64,000 nt of DNA from Nannobrachium achirus. Its lineage: Eukaryota; Chordata; Actinopteri; Myctophiformes; Myctophidae. The first letter of the stretch is position 1. The number at the start of each line of letters is the position of its first letter. The stretch lies in NCBI GenBank assembly GCA_963921795.1, contig OY997652.1, positions 56,046,338-56,110,337 of the forward strand. The letters are read 5' to 3'. Below the pieces are notes generated by a model. The model searched no databases, was not told where the DNA came from, and was given only the letters and a program-made list of their open reading frames with translations. The position numbers and the translations under genes are program-made. Below, piece after piece: positions 23,863 to 36,817 of the stretch.

Positions 23863-23916
<54 letters not shown>
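23863..23916. repeat. (TG)n microsatellite followed by a G run
   Basis: A TG run, then GCAGGCGGG units and a G homopolymer at 23959-23981. Confidence 0.97.
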
Positions 23917-23919
<3 letters not shown>

Positions 23920-24484
23920 GCAGGCGGGTGTGTGTGCAGGCGGGTGGGCGGGCGGGCTGGGGGGGGGGGGGGGGGGGGGGGACAGTATCTCTGTAGCCAT
24001 TAAACGAAACGGGTTTCTTACATTGATGCTCCTACATCATGCAAGCACCAGTTAAAGTTACTTTCCATCCCTCATATACTGTGTGCACAGTGCACATCCC
24101 ATAACCCACACACTGCACATCATTTTGGAGCTCATATCTTTGAACGGGTAAGGGCTAGTTAAGTTAATCTTAGGACACCCCAAAATAATGTGGGGACCCC
24201 CTGGGAGTCCAGACCCACAGATTGAGAACCAATGCACTATTGTTCAACTGCAATGCAACTCTTTGAGATTATAGATATGCTAAATAAAAATGAGGGTACA
24301 GGGGAATAGTAACAATAAGATAGCCTATCTGTACAAATGCACTTATGACTATCTAGATGAAATTATTATACATACAGTATAGCATTATGTTACACTGACT
24401 TAATAACAGTCTTACAGTACAACAAATGTGTTTATAGAGGTTGGTCAAGGTGTTAAAATAGAATAGAATGGAAATATTCATTAC

Positions 24485-24547
24485 CTGGGATGACAATCTC
24501 TGTAGGCAAGTCTAGAGAGATTGGAGTCGGAGACACAGTCACAGCTC
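24485..24547 (-). CDS. Butyrophilin/B7-like gene copy 1, short linker exon (remnant of a C-set exon)
   Basis: Between TTTTAGCAG and GTAATG, this exon reads about 21 residues, GAVTVSPTPISLDLPTEIVI then P. Its two ends and its introns align with the 273-nt C-set exons of copy 2 (40278-40550 and 42348-42620), which begin GAVSQPV and end just before a CAG|GTAATG donor. The cysteine- and tryptophan-bearing middle is gone, so copy 1 has no C-set domain here, yet phase 1-1 and both splice sites are preserved. TAGCAG gives two possible acceptors three bases apart; the upstream one adds an Ala and starts the exon at 24550. Confidence 0.7.
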
Positions 24548-24728
24548 CTGCTAAAACAAACAAACATGATTATGATCATGATCATGATCTGTATATCTGT
24601 CACGGTTAGATAGAGAAACTGTTAGATCGAGAAACGGAGCGCTCGTCGTGCGGCGCGGGGCGGAACAATCGGTCGCTTTGAGCCACAACAACGTAGCGTC
24701 GGCAGGAATGAGCGCCTCACCCCACGGA

Positions 24729-24748
24729 GGTTAGGGTTAGGGTTAGGG
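24729..24748. repeat. Short interstitial telomere-like repeat
   Basis: Three GGTTAG units plus GG, next to a locally GC-rich stretch at 24620-24730 of unknown origin. Confidence 0.8.
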
Positions 24749-24914
24749 TGGGTTATTTGATGAGGGTATACACTTACAGTATATATTTTCTAGTGACTAT
24801 ATGCAAAATATATATCCCCTCCATCTATATGCTTCCCGAGATAAAAAACAGTTTAATGGAATCTGTTTTGTGATGGTCTTTTCGTCCTTGTTGTTTTCAC
24901 ATCCTAAATCTTAC

Positions 24915-25226
24915 CAACACGGAGCTGGATCAAACTGCTGCTGCCCAGGCTGGGAACAAAACATCTGAAAGTCCCCTCGTCTGAGAGTTGGACCCTGGAC
25001 AGCTTCAGTGAGATGTTTCCACCACGCAGCTCCTCCTCACCAAATAGCGATGCTCTCTGGTCAAACACAATCGTATGGCCATTTTGGCGGATGTGGACAT
25101 ATTCTGGCTCCAGACCAGGTCTTAGCTTTGTCCACTCCACCAACCTCTTGCTCACGTCGACAGGAGGCCAGATGTAGCAGGGAAAGGTCACCTCATCGCC
25201 CACTTTAGCTACTACCTGAGAGTCTC
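24915..25226 (-). CDS. Butyrophilin/B7-like gene copy 1, Ig V-set exon
   Basis: This 312-nt exon in phase 1-1 has acceptor GTTTTAAG and donor GTAAGA. It opens GDSQVVAKVGDEVTFPC and carries the V-set landmarks: first Cys in VTFPCYIWPP, Trp in RLVEWTK, strand D-E ISLKLSRVQLSDEG, second Cys in GTFRCFVPS. DEGTFRC replaces the usual DxGxYxC tyrosine with Phe, as butyrophilin, MOG and B7 relatives often do. It is probably an extracellular ligand- or receptor-binding domain of the B7/BTN group; the exact orthologue is not determinable here. Copy 2's V exon (45686-46027) is clearly paralogous. Confidence 0.88.
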
Positions 25227-25886
25227 CTTAAAACAAAACAAAACAAAACAAAACAAAAGGGCTTTAGCATAGTGATATTAATCTTAATTTAGACAAAATG
25301 CATGCTGTTTGTTTGCTCACAGTTTAATAACACACATTCAACAAATGTTCATTACCCTTTTGGTAGTTATTTGTGACATCACAAAAGCATCTGATGACAG
25401 ATTTCAACTGTAAATCCATTTCACCAATAATAAAGTAGTAAAGTAAAGTATTAAACAATGCAATCAGCATATTAAGTTATCTACAGATGATAACTTAATA
25501 AGTAAGTAAGCCTTGCCGAGCCATGAGTCCCATATGACCCGGCCGAGCCATGAGGCTCATATAGGGCAGGAGCCTATCTCCTGTTTCTATAGCATGAGGC
25601 AGCTTTGATGTACAAGTACACCCCCTGGACATGACGCTAGTATGTCGCAGGGACTTACCCCCAATCCAACCCATAACTTAATAAATGGTTATTTTATGTT
25701 GTTATAATGTAGGCCTATATAGCTCTATATTTTATATACTGTAGCTTTATTTATGACAATTAGTAACACAAATCTGACACCACAAACAAACCACAATACC
25801 ACAATCAGACTCATCCTGATGTGCCAATGCCACAAATGTCCACTCAAAATGGTGGGCCAAGAGGCACGCGCGCACGCACGCACGCA

Positions 25887-26005
<119 letters not shown>

Positions 26006-26007
26006 CC

Positions 26008-26190
26008 CTTCATCTACCATCCTCTCCTCTCCTTCTCATCCCCTTTATGTCATGTTCTATTCAAAATGTTGGGTAGCCACTTGGATTCAGCAATCAGGAA
26101 AAGGGGACCGACCGAAGCCAAAAACGTTTGAGAACCACATAGGACAGGTTAACTGTCAGCCAATACTTTATCTGGGTGTTTTATGAAAAA
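26008..26190. repeat. Repeat shared with 31545-31775
   Basis: Shared stretches are CCTCTCCTCTCCTTCTCATC, GTTGGGTAGCCA and CAGCAATCAGGAAAAGGGGA. This copy lacks a piece of about 45 bp present at 31600. It is either a mobile element or a trace of a further duplication. Confidence 0.6.
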
Positions 26191-26870
26191 AAGAAGAAAA
26201 AAATATATAAGGGTAATAATAATAATAATAATATATAATAATAATAAGATCTACAAGCTGAAAAAAAGAATAGATATACGTTGTGGCTGCCTTAACTGTT
26301 ATTTTTTACATTTTATTTTGCATTTATTTTCTAAATAAATGTTGCGTTCATGGCTTCATGTCATTTCCGGTCTATGACCATATATGGCAACTGTCAGTCA
26401 GCGTGGTGCAGTTGACAAGGTTTGTTCTGTGAACCGCGTCAACGTTTACACTTTTGAAGTAATTATATAAGTTGTATGTTTTATTTGTTTATGAGTTTAA
26501 TTGATGGATTTGTAGGCCTATTTATATTTTGTTTCAGTTTGTCCTTTTGTTTGGGACTTGGACTTCCACTGCATTCACAGTGAAGTCATGACGTGACTCG
26601 CTCATCCCCTGGTTCCACGGAAGTAATTCTCTATGGAGAATAACATTGGGTCATCTTAAATCGTATCATAAGCATTGTGGTCCAAAAATAAACAAACGGT
26701 CTTTGCGATATTGTCGGCGAGGAGGCTCTGTATGGTTTATGATAGTCAGTCGTGATAAAGCCTGTTTCTAGCGAAAATTTAAAATTCGTTGACAGTAAGA
26801 TTAGCGTTTTTTCACCATCAGTTTATTCTTCATATCCATATGAGTCAAACCGCTGCAAACCCGACAGCGG

Positions 26871-26892
26871 TCCCTCACAATATTGTGAGGGA
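26871..26892. repeat. 22-bp perfect palindrome
   Basis: TCCCTCACAAT is followed by its exact reverse complement ATTGTGAGGGA. Confidence 0.95.
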
Positions 26893-27365
26893 GCTATGTG
26901 TCGCTGCGCTGTTACGGTGGCTGTCAAACACTCCCCATTCTGCTGCTATCCTGCTGCAATCCTGTCACACATGAGCAAACAACACTGTGGCAGTGGTTTT
27001 CAACCTTTTTCATGTCACGGTCCATTATTTTTTTAGTGGTATTTGAGCCACGGACCACCATTAATGAGATGAGATGTATCCTCTCCAACCCAAAAACCTC
27101 TAATAATTTGTTGTCGTTGGATATACGATTTGTCCGCATGCTGTATTGTGTATTGATGTGTTAGTTAGGGCTGCCAAGTTTCAGTAAAAGTTTAGGAGTG
27201 AGACTTTTGGGGAGCGGGGGGACCCAGCCTCCACCCCTCCGGCTCCTACTGTCCCTGATCATACGGTGCGACAAGATTACCTTTCTGTTTTTAATCTATT
27301 CCCCTAACAACACAAGATCATCATCATCATCATAACATAAAAGATAAATAAATCCAATAACTCAC

Positions 27366-27453
27366 CGAGCCCGGCGGCTGAGGTGCACTGCAGCGAGAAG
27401 TGGAATAAAAGCCCGAGGAATGACTTTCTCCGAAAACGCAAATATCTCGGCAT
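27366..27453 (-). CDS. Butyrophilin/B7-like gene copy 1, signal-peptide exon
   Basis: Starting at the ATG at 27453-27451 it reads MPRYLRFRRKSFLGLLFHFS then LQCTSAAGL and the first base of a Gly codon at a CTCG|GTGAGT donor. A basic start, a hydrophobic core and small residues (TSA) make a typical secretion signal. Phase 1 fits the V-set exon, giving GLG|GDSQVV. An in-frame upstream ATG at 27498 would add 15 residues; I prefer 27453 because it gives the usual signal length. Confidence 0.75.
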
Positions 27454-28134
27454 TTTACAAGCAAAAGCAACGAAACCCCACTGCAGCACAGAGATCACTG
27501 TCTTTCAGGACAACCAGTGGTCTATGTAGGCCTACAGATGGGCTAGATTTAAAAAGAAAGAAAGAAATGTAAAAAAAAAAAAAAATCCTGTTGCAATTAG
27601 ATTAGTCTATCCTTTTTTTTAGCCCAAAGATTGAAAGAGCTCCCTCAGCTCCGTGACCGTGATCCATGCACAGGGAGCGATTATGAATAATAGCGCACGG
27701 CGACCGCGTTATGCATTGCATAAAGGGGAAGTGAACTCTGCGTGTTTGCGTGCGTGTGTCGGTGTGTATGTGTATGTAGTAGTCCTCTGGCTTTAAGTTG
27801 GTGGAAAACTCACCTATAGCACACATGTGTTGCCAGATCGTGTGAGAGAAATAAGCAACCCACCCAGGTCTGCTATTAGCTGGAGAGGTATTGGTAAAAA
27901 ACTTAGACTAAACACAAGTTTTAGGTATGGGTATATTAGGGTTTTCAAAAAACATTGCAAACAAGTCGGGGTCATCCATCGGGGTCGGTTTGCAATGAAT
28001 CCGATATCAGATAGGTAAGTAGGCATAGGTGTTTGAAACCCCAAATAATGGATTCTGTTACTATTGGGTATGCTAAATAACATACTGAAAATGTAGGCTA
28101 ATAAAAAAAAAATCACACTCGTGTGAACTGAGCG

Positions 28135-28136
28135 GT

Positions 28137-28169
<33 letters not shown>

Positions 28170-28284
28170 CCCCTGTGTGTGTTTGTGTGTGAGTGTGCCT
28201 GGCCTATGCCTGGCCTATCCTGAACAACAGCGCCCCTCCCTTAACATGTGTGGTCAGAAAAGGTTACTGCAGGCTACATACCCG

Positions 28285-28322
<38 letters not shown>

Positions 28323-28340
28323 AACAGACAGACAGACCCA
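28135..28340. repeat. (GT)n and (GACA)n microsatellites
   Basis: A GT run at 28135-28167 and an AGAC/AAAC tetranucleotide run at 28285-28338. Confidence 0.95.
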
Positions 28341-31300
28341 CACACACGGCCACGTATAGGAGCGTTGTGACCACCGCTCAATAACTCATTTTCACGATGG
28401 CGTACGTACAAGATGGCTGCCAGCAGTGCCGGGATCTATGCAAACAGGCCACTAGGGGGTGAGCCCAACTTGTTTTCGATGGTTTTTGAAAACCTTACGC
28501 CCATACCTAACTCCATGCCAAAAATCTAAAAATTGTAAAGCACAACATTTTTATGATTTTTTACATAAACTAAAATGCCTATGAACTCGGAGGGACTATG
28601 TAGGCCTACAAATTAATAATAATAATAACTAGAGATACTGTTCCTACGAAACAGTGTGGGCTCGCTCGTACTATATTCTGCAGCGTGCTAACTGTCATGA
28701 AGCTCAACCAATACTCCAGCTAACACCACACCCAGATTTTCCACACCTCATTGGCTAAGAACCCTGCCTGCCTGCCTTTGTAGTTTGTACTGTCCGTGAC
28801 GGAACTCGCAAAAACGGAGAGAACGGTGCCAGTCAAAGTGACTACTGGCCAATCACAGCGCGTCTTTTCCGGGACTTACCAATTCTATTCAACAGAGCTT
28901 TAATTGCATGTTTCCATCCAGTTCCTGATGTTGCGCGGCTCAGCTGTTCTCAGAGGCTGCGTACCATATACTCTATGCTCCGTACGAAAAAACCCGCCCC
29001 CCACCTGCCTCTGATTGGCCTACCAACTTCTGTTTCTGTGACGCACGTGGAAGCGATGCACACACATTTTCAACTGTTTATATTTTAACACTTGCTTTGG
29101 CATTGTAGTGTGTTTTCTCATGCCAATGAAGCTCCTTTGAATTGAATTGAATTGAATTGAATTGAAAAGAGACCACTAGGAGTTGAGCAAAACTTGTTGG
29201 CGATGGTTTTTGAAAACCTTTTTATACCCATACCTTACAGGCTTACACCATGCCAAAAATCTAAGCAAGTGCACAAACTTTACCAATTCCTCCCCAGCAA
29301 TGTCAGAAAAACAAGCCCACATGCGCACTTAAAACCTAAAATATAGGCCTATAGACGGGTTTCTGGTCCACGTTACACTGATAAAACTAGATGCGTGCGC
29401 AGGGTCCGTACCAAAATTAGCCAATGAAACCAGCGCTCCCCAAAACAACAGGTTTGGGGATTGGACGGAATTGATTACATGATACAGTCAGCTGTGCATT
29501 TAGTCTCAATGTTTGTAAACAAGAAACCCGTCTATACTTCGACTATTTGAAAATAGAATATTTTTTTAAAAGAAAATCTTTTTGAGGCAAAATAATGGTG
29601 TAAAATGTGTTTTTAATACATTTTAACATTACAAATCTTGTATGGGGGATCCTTGTGTCACAACGTTTTCCACCAGTCCACCACTGACTACCATCAAGCG
29701 ACTTTACAGGAATACAAACACAAAGTCGCGTATAATAAGCAGACCTGGCAACACTGGTACAGCACACGAGGGGACGGGATTCCCAGAGACCAGACTCGCG
29801 TCACAGCCGCTCGACCAACCGGGGCCGTCGCGTTGCGCCGTCGCCATGGTAACGTGAATAATGAGGAAGTAGCGCACGCTCTCTGAACACACCATAGAGC
29901 TCACACTCACACAGTACTCGTGTTTACTTTCAGTGGTGGAAACAGTCTATGGGAGGAAAAAAGTACTCGCATTTTTTACTTATAAAAGTATCAATATGAC
30001 TACTGTGATGATGAAGTAAAAGCCCGGAATTCAAAATGTAATTGCGTAAATGTACAAAAGTATTGGTATCAAAATGTAGCCTACTAAGTACCAAAAGTAG
30101 AAAGAGAATGTCCCCATTTCACAAGTTTTCAAATGGATAAAATGTTTGTCTATAATAACTCTTTTGAATGCTACTATTTTCAAATGACCTGAATGTATCG
30201 GGCTGATGGGGCATGTTTTGTAGTAATAATTAATAATCTAAATCTACAAAGTAACTAGTATGTATTCAAATATATGTAATCACTGTAGTGGAGTAAAAAT
30301 AGAAGCACATATGATTCTAACACGCCTTACAATATTGTCTATTTGTATGTCATTTATGATTACAGACCTTGTGATATTCTTGTTTTAAACAAATCATTAG
30401 AGAACCACTCAGATCATATTCCCTAGGACTAAGCAATTTGGGGGTTAAATCGCGTTCAAATGACGTCTTCGCCGTAACCGGACGTATAGCTAGATCCGGT
30501 CTGTGACGAGTTTAAATTTTAAAGTTTTTTCACCTCTAGTATAGACTAGACATTGTATCACCGTCATTTAAACGCCTTTAGCGGCCCCTAGCGGCCGCCG
30601 AAAGTAGTGAAAATGTAGTGAAAATTATGGCAGCCAGCAGGGTTTAAAATCACTATTCCTTCGTTCTGAGCGCCGTATGCTACTCGAACCTCCGCAGCTG
30701 ATCGTATTTGTAATGATTTCTGACACTGTTATTATTTGACACTGGGAGTCGACGGGATTCGAACTCCGGACCTTCTGATAATGAAACCTGTGCGCTACCC
30801 CTAGAACACGACACAGCTTGTTACTTGTGTGTATTCCAGCAGCTATTAGTAGTTGACATATCGCCTCCCGCTGTTCGTTTGAGGTCGGTGCATTTGTTTG
30901 ACAACACAAACTACTTTATATTGATGCATAGCTATAAAACGATTTTATTTAATCAATCATTATCGTATGGTGGGGGTGGGAGACATGCAGTCTTGTGTGT
31001 TTGTGGCTGTTGGTGTCAGAATGAATTATGTAACTCAGAGAAGTAATAGTATGCTGTCATGAGCAGCGTACCACGGCATTATGCAATTATTTATTACACT
31101 TTTAGAATTTTTCAAAGGTATTGACCAGCACGTCTTTTAGACGTGCAATGGCCAGAAACTGCTCCGTGGATGCAATCAACTATTAAGGTAGAACCGGGAG
31201 ATACTGTTAGCATCCGATAATGAACAACTTGATAAAAATGTATTTAAAAAAAAAAGATGGTCTAACACACGTTTGTCCTAAACGGTAATATATCGTTATG

Positions 31301-32036
31301 GAAGCGTTCAGATGACGGCTACAACTCAACTAGACTATATAGTGAAATTGGCTCTTAAAATTACTTTAGTCCAATATTTGAAAACCAGGTGTGGATATTA
31401 AAGCTGTTTTTTTAATCAACAAGTATGGAATAATGGATTAAATGTAATCAGCTACAATCGGTCTATAGACAGACTGACGATAGACGGTTCAAATGAGGGC
31501 TAAACCATAACCATTGGGCTAAATGACGGCTAGTGTTTACTGGGCCCCTTCATCTACCCTCCTCTCCTCTCCTTCTCATCCCCTTTCCTCTCCGGCTCTC
31601 CCTTACTTTTACTGGACTGTGTTTATGTCATGTTCTATTCAAAATGTTGGGTAGCCAACTTGGATTCAGCAATCAGGAAAAGGGGACCGACCGAAGCCCA
31701 AAAAGTTTGAGAACCAGGTTGAGAATCAGGTTAACTGTCAGCCAACACTGCATTATCTGGGTGTTTTATACAAAAATAAATAATAACCTGAGTAGCCTAC
31801 TTTTCACACTACTTGAGAATTCTTTGTAAACTACCCACATCATCAGGCAGAGATTATAATAAACGGTAAACGCCACTGGGAGTCTTCTTACCTTGGTCTA
31901 GCAGCAACCTGGGTATCTCTCCGAGACTGGGTGTATCCCCGAATCCATCACAAAGCGTTAAATTAAAACAACAAATAAACGAAATGTCAATTTAGGCTGA
32001 GTGTCAGGCTACGATGGTGTCGCACACACCAGAAAA

Positions 32037-32092
32037 TAGCCTCGATCTACAAGCTCACAAAGCGACTCGTTACACCTTGTGAGCTTGACCAC
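32037..32092. repeat. Hairpin motif copy, partly decayed
   Basis: AAAATAGCCTCGATCTACAA then GCTCACAAAG faces CCTTGTGAGCTTG. The outer right arm is lost. Confidence 0.6.
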
Positions 32093-32544
32093 AATGTAAA
32101 CAAGCTGTTGGATTTAAATCCTATTAGTAGATTTAACTTAACCCTGAAAATGTTTCAGAACCACCAATTTAGTTTTAAATGGGCCTAAAAATTACAATCC
32201 AACCCTAACAGACCCGGTGAGTTGAAGAAATCCAACCCCAACAGACCCAGTGAGTTGAAGCCCAAGCCCCCCGTAAACTCAAAATGAATTAATCTACTAA
32301 TAGGACCGGGTGACCCAGACAGTGGAGCATGTGCAAATGTCTTGTGCCAGTGGGTAAGAAAGTACTTCCATGCAATCTTTTCACATGTTTATATTTTTTG
32401 ATTAGACAGTCATGATTTGGAGGTTTTGTGGCACATTTTACATTGTATTTGCAAGTGTATTCTGCATCATAAAATAAGGAAATAAAGAAAATCTTAAAAA
32501 CATCTTAACACATTATCTGCCAAAAAATTACAGTAAGTGTACGG

Positions 32545-32959
32545 TTAACCTCGCATCACCAGACTTTCCACCTCGGAGGAAAGCCTGGTGTTCGTTTACA
32601 AGAGGCCGTTTGATCCGGTCTAGGTGGAAACCACAAGCATGTTTTGGTTCCCCCCAATCCCTATTAAAATGCTCGAGTAGGCTAGTGTAGTCTTGCCAGT
32701 CGCTAGTTGGACAAAAAGATGCATATATACCAAACACATTTTTCAAAAGCAAAACTACACCGCATCAAGGGGTTTCTTAGGTAGGCCTTAAAAGTATGTC
32801 CTTGAACGCAGGGGAATTATTTAGGGTTAAAACTGAATCCGGTTTGATCTTTCCGGCCAAATTGTAGTCCTTTGAGGACTACAACATGACGTACGCGTAG
32901 GTGGTTTCCGCTCCCGATCGGATCAAACCCCGGAATTGGAAGCGATCCCAGCCAGGCTA
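32545..32959. mobile_element. 415-bp DNA transposon, TSD GTGTACGG
   Basis: The exact 8-bp duplication GTGTACGG lies at 32537-32544 and 32960-32967. The paralogous site in copy 1 (near 17140) is empty. A related element lies at about 59562-60001, sharing AATCCCTATTAAAATGCTCG and AGCAAAACTAC. It is non-coding; the 8-bp duplication suggests hAT, although terminal repeats are weak. Confidence 0.7.
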
Positions 32960-33047
32960 GTGTACGGTATACACCTTTTACACGCTGCATTATCATGGCA
33001 ACAGAAAAATACTTCTTTTAAGCACAATAATAATGAAAAAATACGCC

Positions 33048-33578
33048 TTAAAGGGATATTCCACTTTCAACAGGGAGCAGTGGTAGGGCTTCTCTCCACA
33101 TACACACCCATTGTAACTTCAAACTCCATTTTAACCATGATAGATTCATTAAAAACAACCATTATTTTTTTCTGTAGACTCATTTTACCTTCCTAATACG
33201 TGAGCAGGCTGTGTTTTTTCGATAACTCTTTTCATTTATTTTTAATAATTATTTGGAAAAATGGAAAAAATGAAATACAAAAAAAGAATCATTAAAAATA
33301 AATGAAAAAACACGGCCTGCTCACATATTAGGAGGGTAGTATGAGTCCCCAGAAAAAATAATGTGTGTTTTTAATGAATCTATCATGGTTAAAATGGAGT
33401 TTGAAGTTACAATGGGTGTGTGTGGGGAGAGGCCCTGGGCCTGGAGGGCCTGGTAACATTTACATCAAATATCTAAATATTCAATCAAGCTAATTCAAAA
33501 CTGTTCAGGGTGTTCATAAAAGCCTGATTAGATGATGAAATTACCAAAAGTTTTTTTGAAAGTGAAATACCCCTTTAA
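33048..33578. mobile_element. TTAA-flanked miniature element with long inverted arms
   Basis: TTAAAGGGATATTCCACTTT at the left and AAAGTGAAATACCCCTTTAA at the right. The arms run inward for over 150 bp (AACTCCATTTTAACCATGAT and its reverse complement). TTAA ends suggest a piggyBac-type mover. The same family lies at about 55310-56110. Confidence 0.75.
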
Positions 33579-34160
33579 GTTTGAATGCACCACAAGAAAC
33601 CAAAACGTCTGACTTGACAAAATTTCATGTTTCATCTTAAATAAAAAAGCCATGTTGTTACAATCAATGTGGTGTACAGATATTTGTTTCTTCTTGATTT
33701 AATATAGGCTTAACTTGTGTGATACAACCTTACAATGATCTACTCCCATCTACTCCCCAAACATGCAAATCATATCTGATATGATTTATATGCTTGGGGG
33801 ACCTGACAAAGGCTGCAGAGAATGAAACATTACATTTACATAACAGCTTAAATAAATACATATTTTAAAACTCATTAAACACCCACGAGGTGTCAACACG
33901 TCAATCTCTTTGATGTCTCTGGAGGCCCGCAACGTGTTTGACGCGTTGTACAGTATCTATACTGTACTGTAGTTACTGTACTTTGCCACTGCAGTGAAGG
34001 ATCTACCGCGGTGATCAAAAACCAACAATATGGGAAAAACACATTTCCCAAAATGCAGCGTGGTATCACGTGACCAGGAAGTGCAGTCTCCCTGCAGCCA
34101 ATCACAAGCTTCCACTGCCTTAACCCGGTTGCGTTTTTGATACACTCGGCCTGAAAGACC

Positions 34161-34484
34161 ACAGATATAAAAAGCTAGATACCTCCTACGCCTCTGCAGT
34201 TCATTAGCGCGACTGGTCAAACACCGCTGGCGGAAGTGCATAACTGTGGAACTGCGAAAGGCACTCTGCCCCCTCCAATGGGAAAGAGGGAGTCCTGTAT
34301 CTGATTGGCCTACCGAGCTTCCCATTCTGTGACACACAAGGAAGCGTCATTCAGAATTCCCAAGAGCCCTGCCTCAGAATTCTGGAGGCTTGCGTAGAGT
34401 TATTGGGAGGCTTGCCAGCTCTCTTTGACCAACCCCCCCCCCCCCCCCCCACCGGAGGGAGGTATCTAGCTTTTTATATCTGTG
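34161..34484. mobile_element. Inverted-repeat element, CACAGATATAAAAAGCTAG ends
   Basis: CACAGATATAAAAAGCTAGA followed by TACCTCC is matched in reverse complement at 34457-34484. The inside holds a GATTGGCCTACC stretch, also seen near 29010-29030, and a C homopolymer at 34431-34450. It is non-coding. Confidence 0.65.
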
Positions 34485-34576
34485 TGAAAGACCATGCAAA
34501 GCTGCCTTAACCCAGTTGCGTTTTTGAGACCTGCACTCTTCCCCCCTCACACGACAGCAGTTTTACGCTGGTGCAT

Positions 34577-34990
34577 TCTTCTCCTGTCTGATCTAGCTTT
34601 TTCATCACCTCCATGTTCAAAACGCGGTCTTTTCTACCGCCCGTGACACAAACGCTGTGGCCCAGGTTTGGTAAAAAGCGGTCCCGAGTCCTGCCTGAAA
34701 TCCATCCTTGGATTACATTTACTCGGAATTCCGGATACTTTTTTTCCCAGTAACGCAAAGGTATGTAAAATGGCGGATTCTTCTCCTGGTCTAGCTTTTT
34801 CAATCACCAAGTTCAAAACGCGGCCCTTTCTACCGCCCGTGACACAAACGCTGTGGCCCAGATTGGTCTAAAAGCGGTCCTGACTGAAAGAAAAGATTAT
34901 CGTGAAAATAAACAGGACATCCTTGGATTACATTTACTAGTTGGATTACGGATACTTTTTCCACGCGAAGGTACGTAAAATGGCGGGTTG
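34577..34990. repeat. Two tandem units of about 200 bp
   Basis: CTTTCTACCGCCCGTGACAC then AAACGCTGTGGCCCAG occurs twice, about 195 bp apart, along with CATCCTTGGATTACATTTAC and AAGGTA(T/C)GTAAAATGGCG. The units differ by small insertions and deletions. Confidence 0.75.
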
Positions 34991-35524
34991 CCATGGCGAC
35001 AATGGGCCCCTGCAAGGGTAAACCCTGAATCACCGTGGGCACCCTATGTGTTAAGAATAATATTATTAAATATTAAATATTTAAAAATACATTAAGACGG
35101 TGAGCAGACCTTCTCCTTCTCTACAGTGCTGTACCTATTGGGCAACCCTTGAAGACTACATGATCCAAACCATCACATGGCTGCTTAAATAATCAACAAT
35201 GATCTATTGGTACTTCGTACTGCATAGTTATTAGATTCCCTGAAACACGGGGTGGCTCATCTCACATATACAGTATAAGGCAAGTCACAGAACATGGTCT
35301 AACAAAAAACCCATTTCATTGTATTCAGTGATCTTACTGTAAGTGCACTGAATCTTGGATTGCAGTGGTTCCCAATCCCGACCCTTTCTGGACCAGGGCC
35401 CACTTGAGCGTGCCGAAAAATGGTCCGAAAAAATTACAATGGAACCAGAACAGACCTGTGAGTTTAAGGCCAAGCCCCCCTAAAATCAAAATGAAAGAAT
35501 GACAATTCATTACAAATCTATATT

Positions 35525-35619
35525 TTAACATCCATTCACGTCCTTCAAAGCAGTTGCATCACTGTTCTGCAATGCTGGTGCTAGCTGATCTTGGGTCAGG
35601 ACGTCTTTGAGTGCAACAT
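35525..35619 (-). CDS. Butyrophilin/B7-like gene copy 2, terminal exon
   Basis: The acceptor TTCTTCTATTCTCAG leads into a reading in phase with the transmembrane exon: NVALKDVLTQDQLAPALQNS then DATALKDVNGC and TAA at 35527-35525. The short tail has no tyrosine, so copy 2 lacks the tyrosine-bearing tail of copy 1. The homologous copy 1 sequence (19536-19600) has shifted frame. Splice phase and an open reading to the stop support this as a real exon. Confidence 0.6.
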
Positions 35620-36011
35620 CTGAGAATAGAAGAAACAAAAATGATTGTCATAGAACAGGTTCCAGTTACAAAGGCAATCAAAATAAGCCACAATGTGTGC
35701 ACTGACTTATTAATGCTGCCTTTTCACAACACAAGTACAGTACAATTCCCTGTGACAGTCGTGAAATCTTTTCAAAGCTAGTTTCTATATACTGTACTCC
35801 AGGGGTTGACACTAAGGTCTCAGAGGCACTTGCCCATCGGGCAAGTACAGGTCATGTTCTACTTGCCCTCAGGTCTTGGCCACTTGCCCACACGTAAAGC
35901 GTGTGCATTAATCTGGCCATTCTTTAGCATGATGTGAGTTTGTACGCCTTGTAGATTAGCTGTTTTCGACTGAGCTCACACAGTGACGCAGCCACCACAG
36001 GCTGCAGTTCG

Positions 36012-36012
<1 letters not shown>

Positions 36013-36082
<70 letters not shown>
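36013..36082. repeat. (GT)n microsatellite
   Basis: A GT run followed by a GAGA-rich stretch. Confidence 0.97.
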
Positions 36083-36084
<2 letters not shown>

Positions 36085-36817
36085 AGTCAGAGTGTGTGGA
36101 GGGAGGGAGGGGCAGGGGGGAGAGAGAGAGCGAGAGAGAACGCTGGTCACATGGCCGTTGTTTCAGTCGTTTCGATGGCAATTGCAGTCATGTCACAAAG
36201 TATAAATTACTCCTAAATTTGGCATCCTTATAGGAGACATTTCACACTTTTACTTTGTACGCAACAGAGCTGTACAGTTGACATTCAAGCTAGTATGAAT
36301 CACTCTGTTCTCACTCACAAACACACATATTTACATTGGAACAGGTTTGCAGACAATCAAGTACTCCATGATAATTGGTGTCCCTTCAGTAAAATCTTGG
36401 TCAAATCCAAAGTGATGTATTCAATCAATTAATGTGACTGTAATACATAAACAAACAACCCATGAACGCATTTTAACTGTGGGCTACAGCTCCTCCTATA
36501 GGCAAGATTATCAAAATGAATAAAGACATCATGGCCTAAACAGCAACCAATGGGTGCGAAGAGGAGCTAACTAACTAAGGATTAAATGTCTTGCTCAGGG
36601 ACACTTTGACTGCTGGGGATCTAACCGGGGACCTTCCGGTGCCCAGGCGTCCGTCCGCTTTACCTCCTGAGTCACTGCCTCACTAGCTGAGATGTTCAGA
36701 TGTGAGACAGTGATTAACAGTTTTGATCTATACATTGTTATCATGATAGATACAGTACAGAGATGAAAGGATACTGTATATCAAATACAGCTTGATAAAT
36801 GTCAGTTCAAGACTTAC

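Larger units (their letters stand above)
16990..25850 (-). other. Segmental duplication copy 1 (Ig-receptor gene and 3' flank)
   Basis: This region pairs with about 32460-46500. Shared anchors include AAAGCCATGTTGTTACAA (17290 and 33644), the AGACGGTG...CAGACCTTCTCC stretch (17500 and 35095), the transmembrane exon, the V-set exon and the CAATGCCACAAATG stretch (25825 and 46465). Each copy has its own later insertions and deletions. Confidence 0.8.
27454..32330. other. Repeat-rich interval between the two Ig genes; no gene established
   Basis: Contents: TG and GACA microsatellites near 28135-28340; two direct copies of a stretch with TCGATGGTTTTTGAAAACCT or GCGATGGTTTTTGAAAACCT (28450-28520 and 29168-29262); an AATTG pentamer run at 29140; an AGTAC-type element at about 29935-30330; a tRNA-like SINE head on the minus strand at 30745-30815; a repeat at 31545-31775; and a piece at 32140-32300 matching 19390-19490. 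A stretch ending CTAGACCAAG|GTAAGA on the minus strand near 31890-31960 could be a leader exon but has no support. Confidence 0.5.
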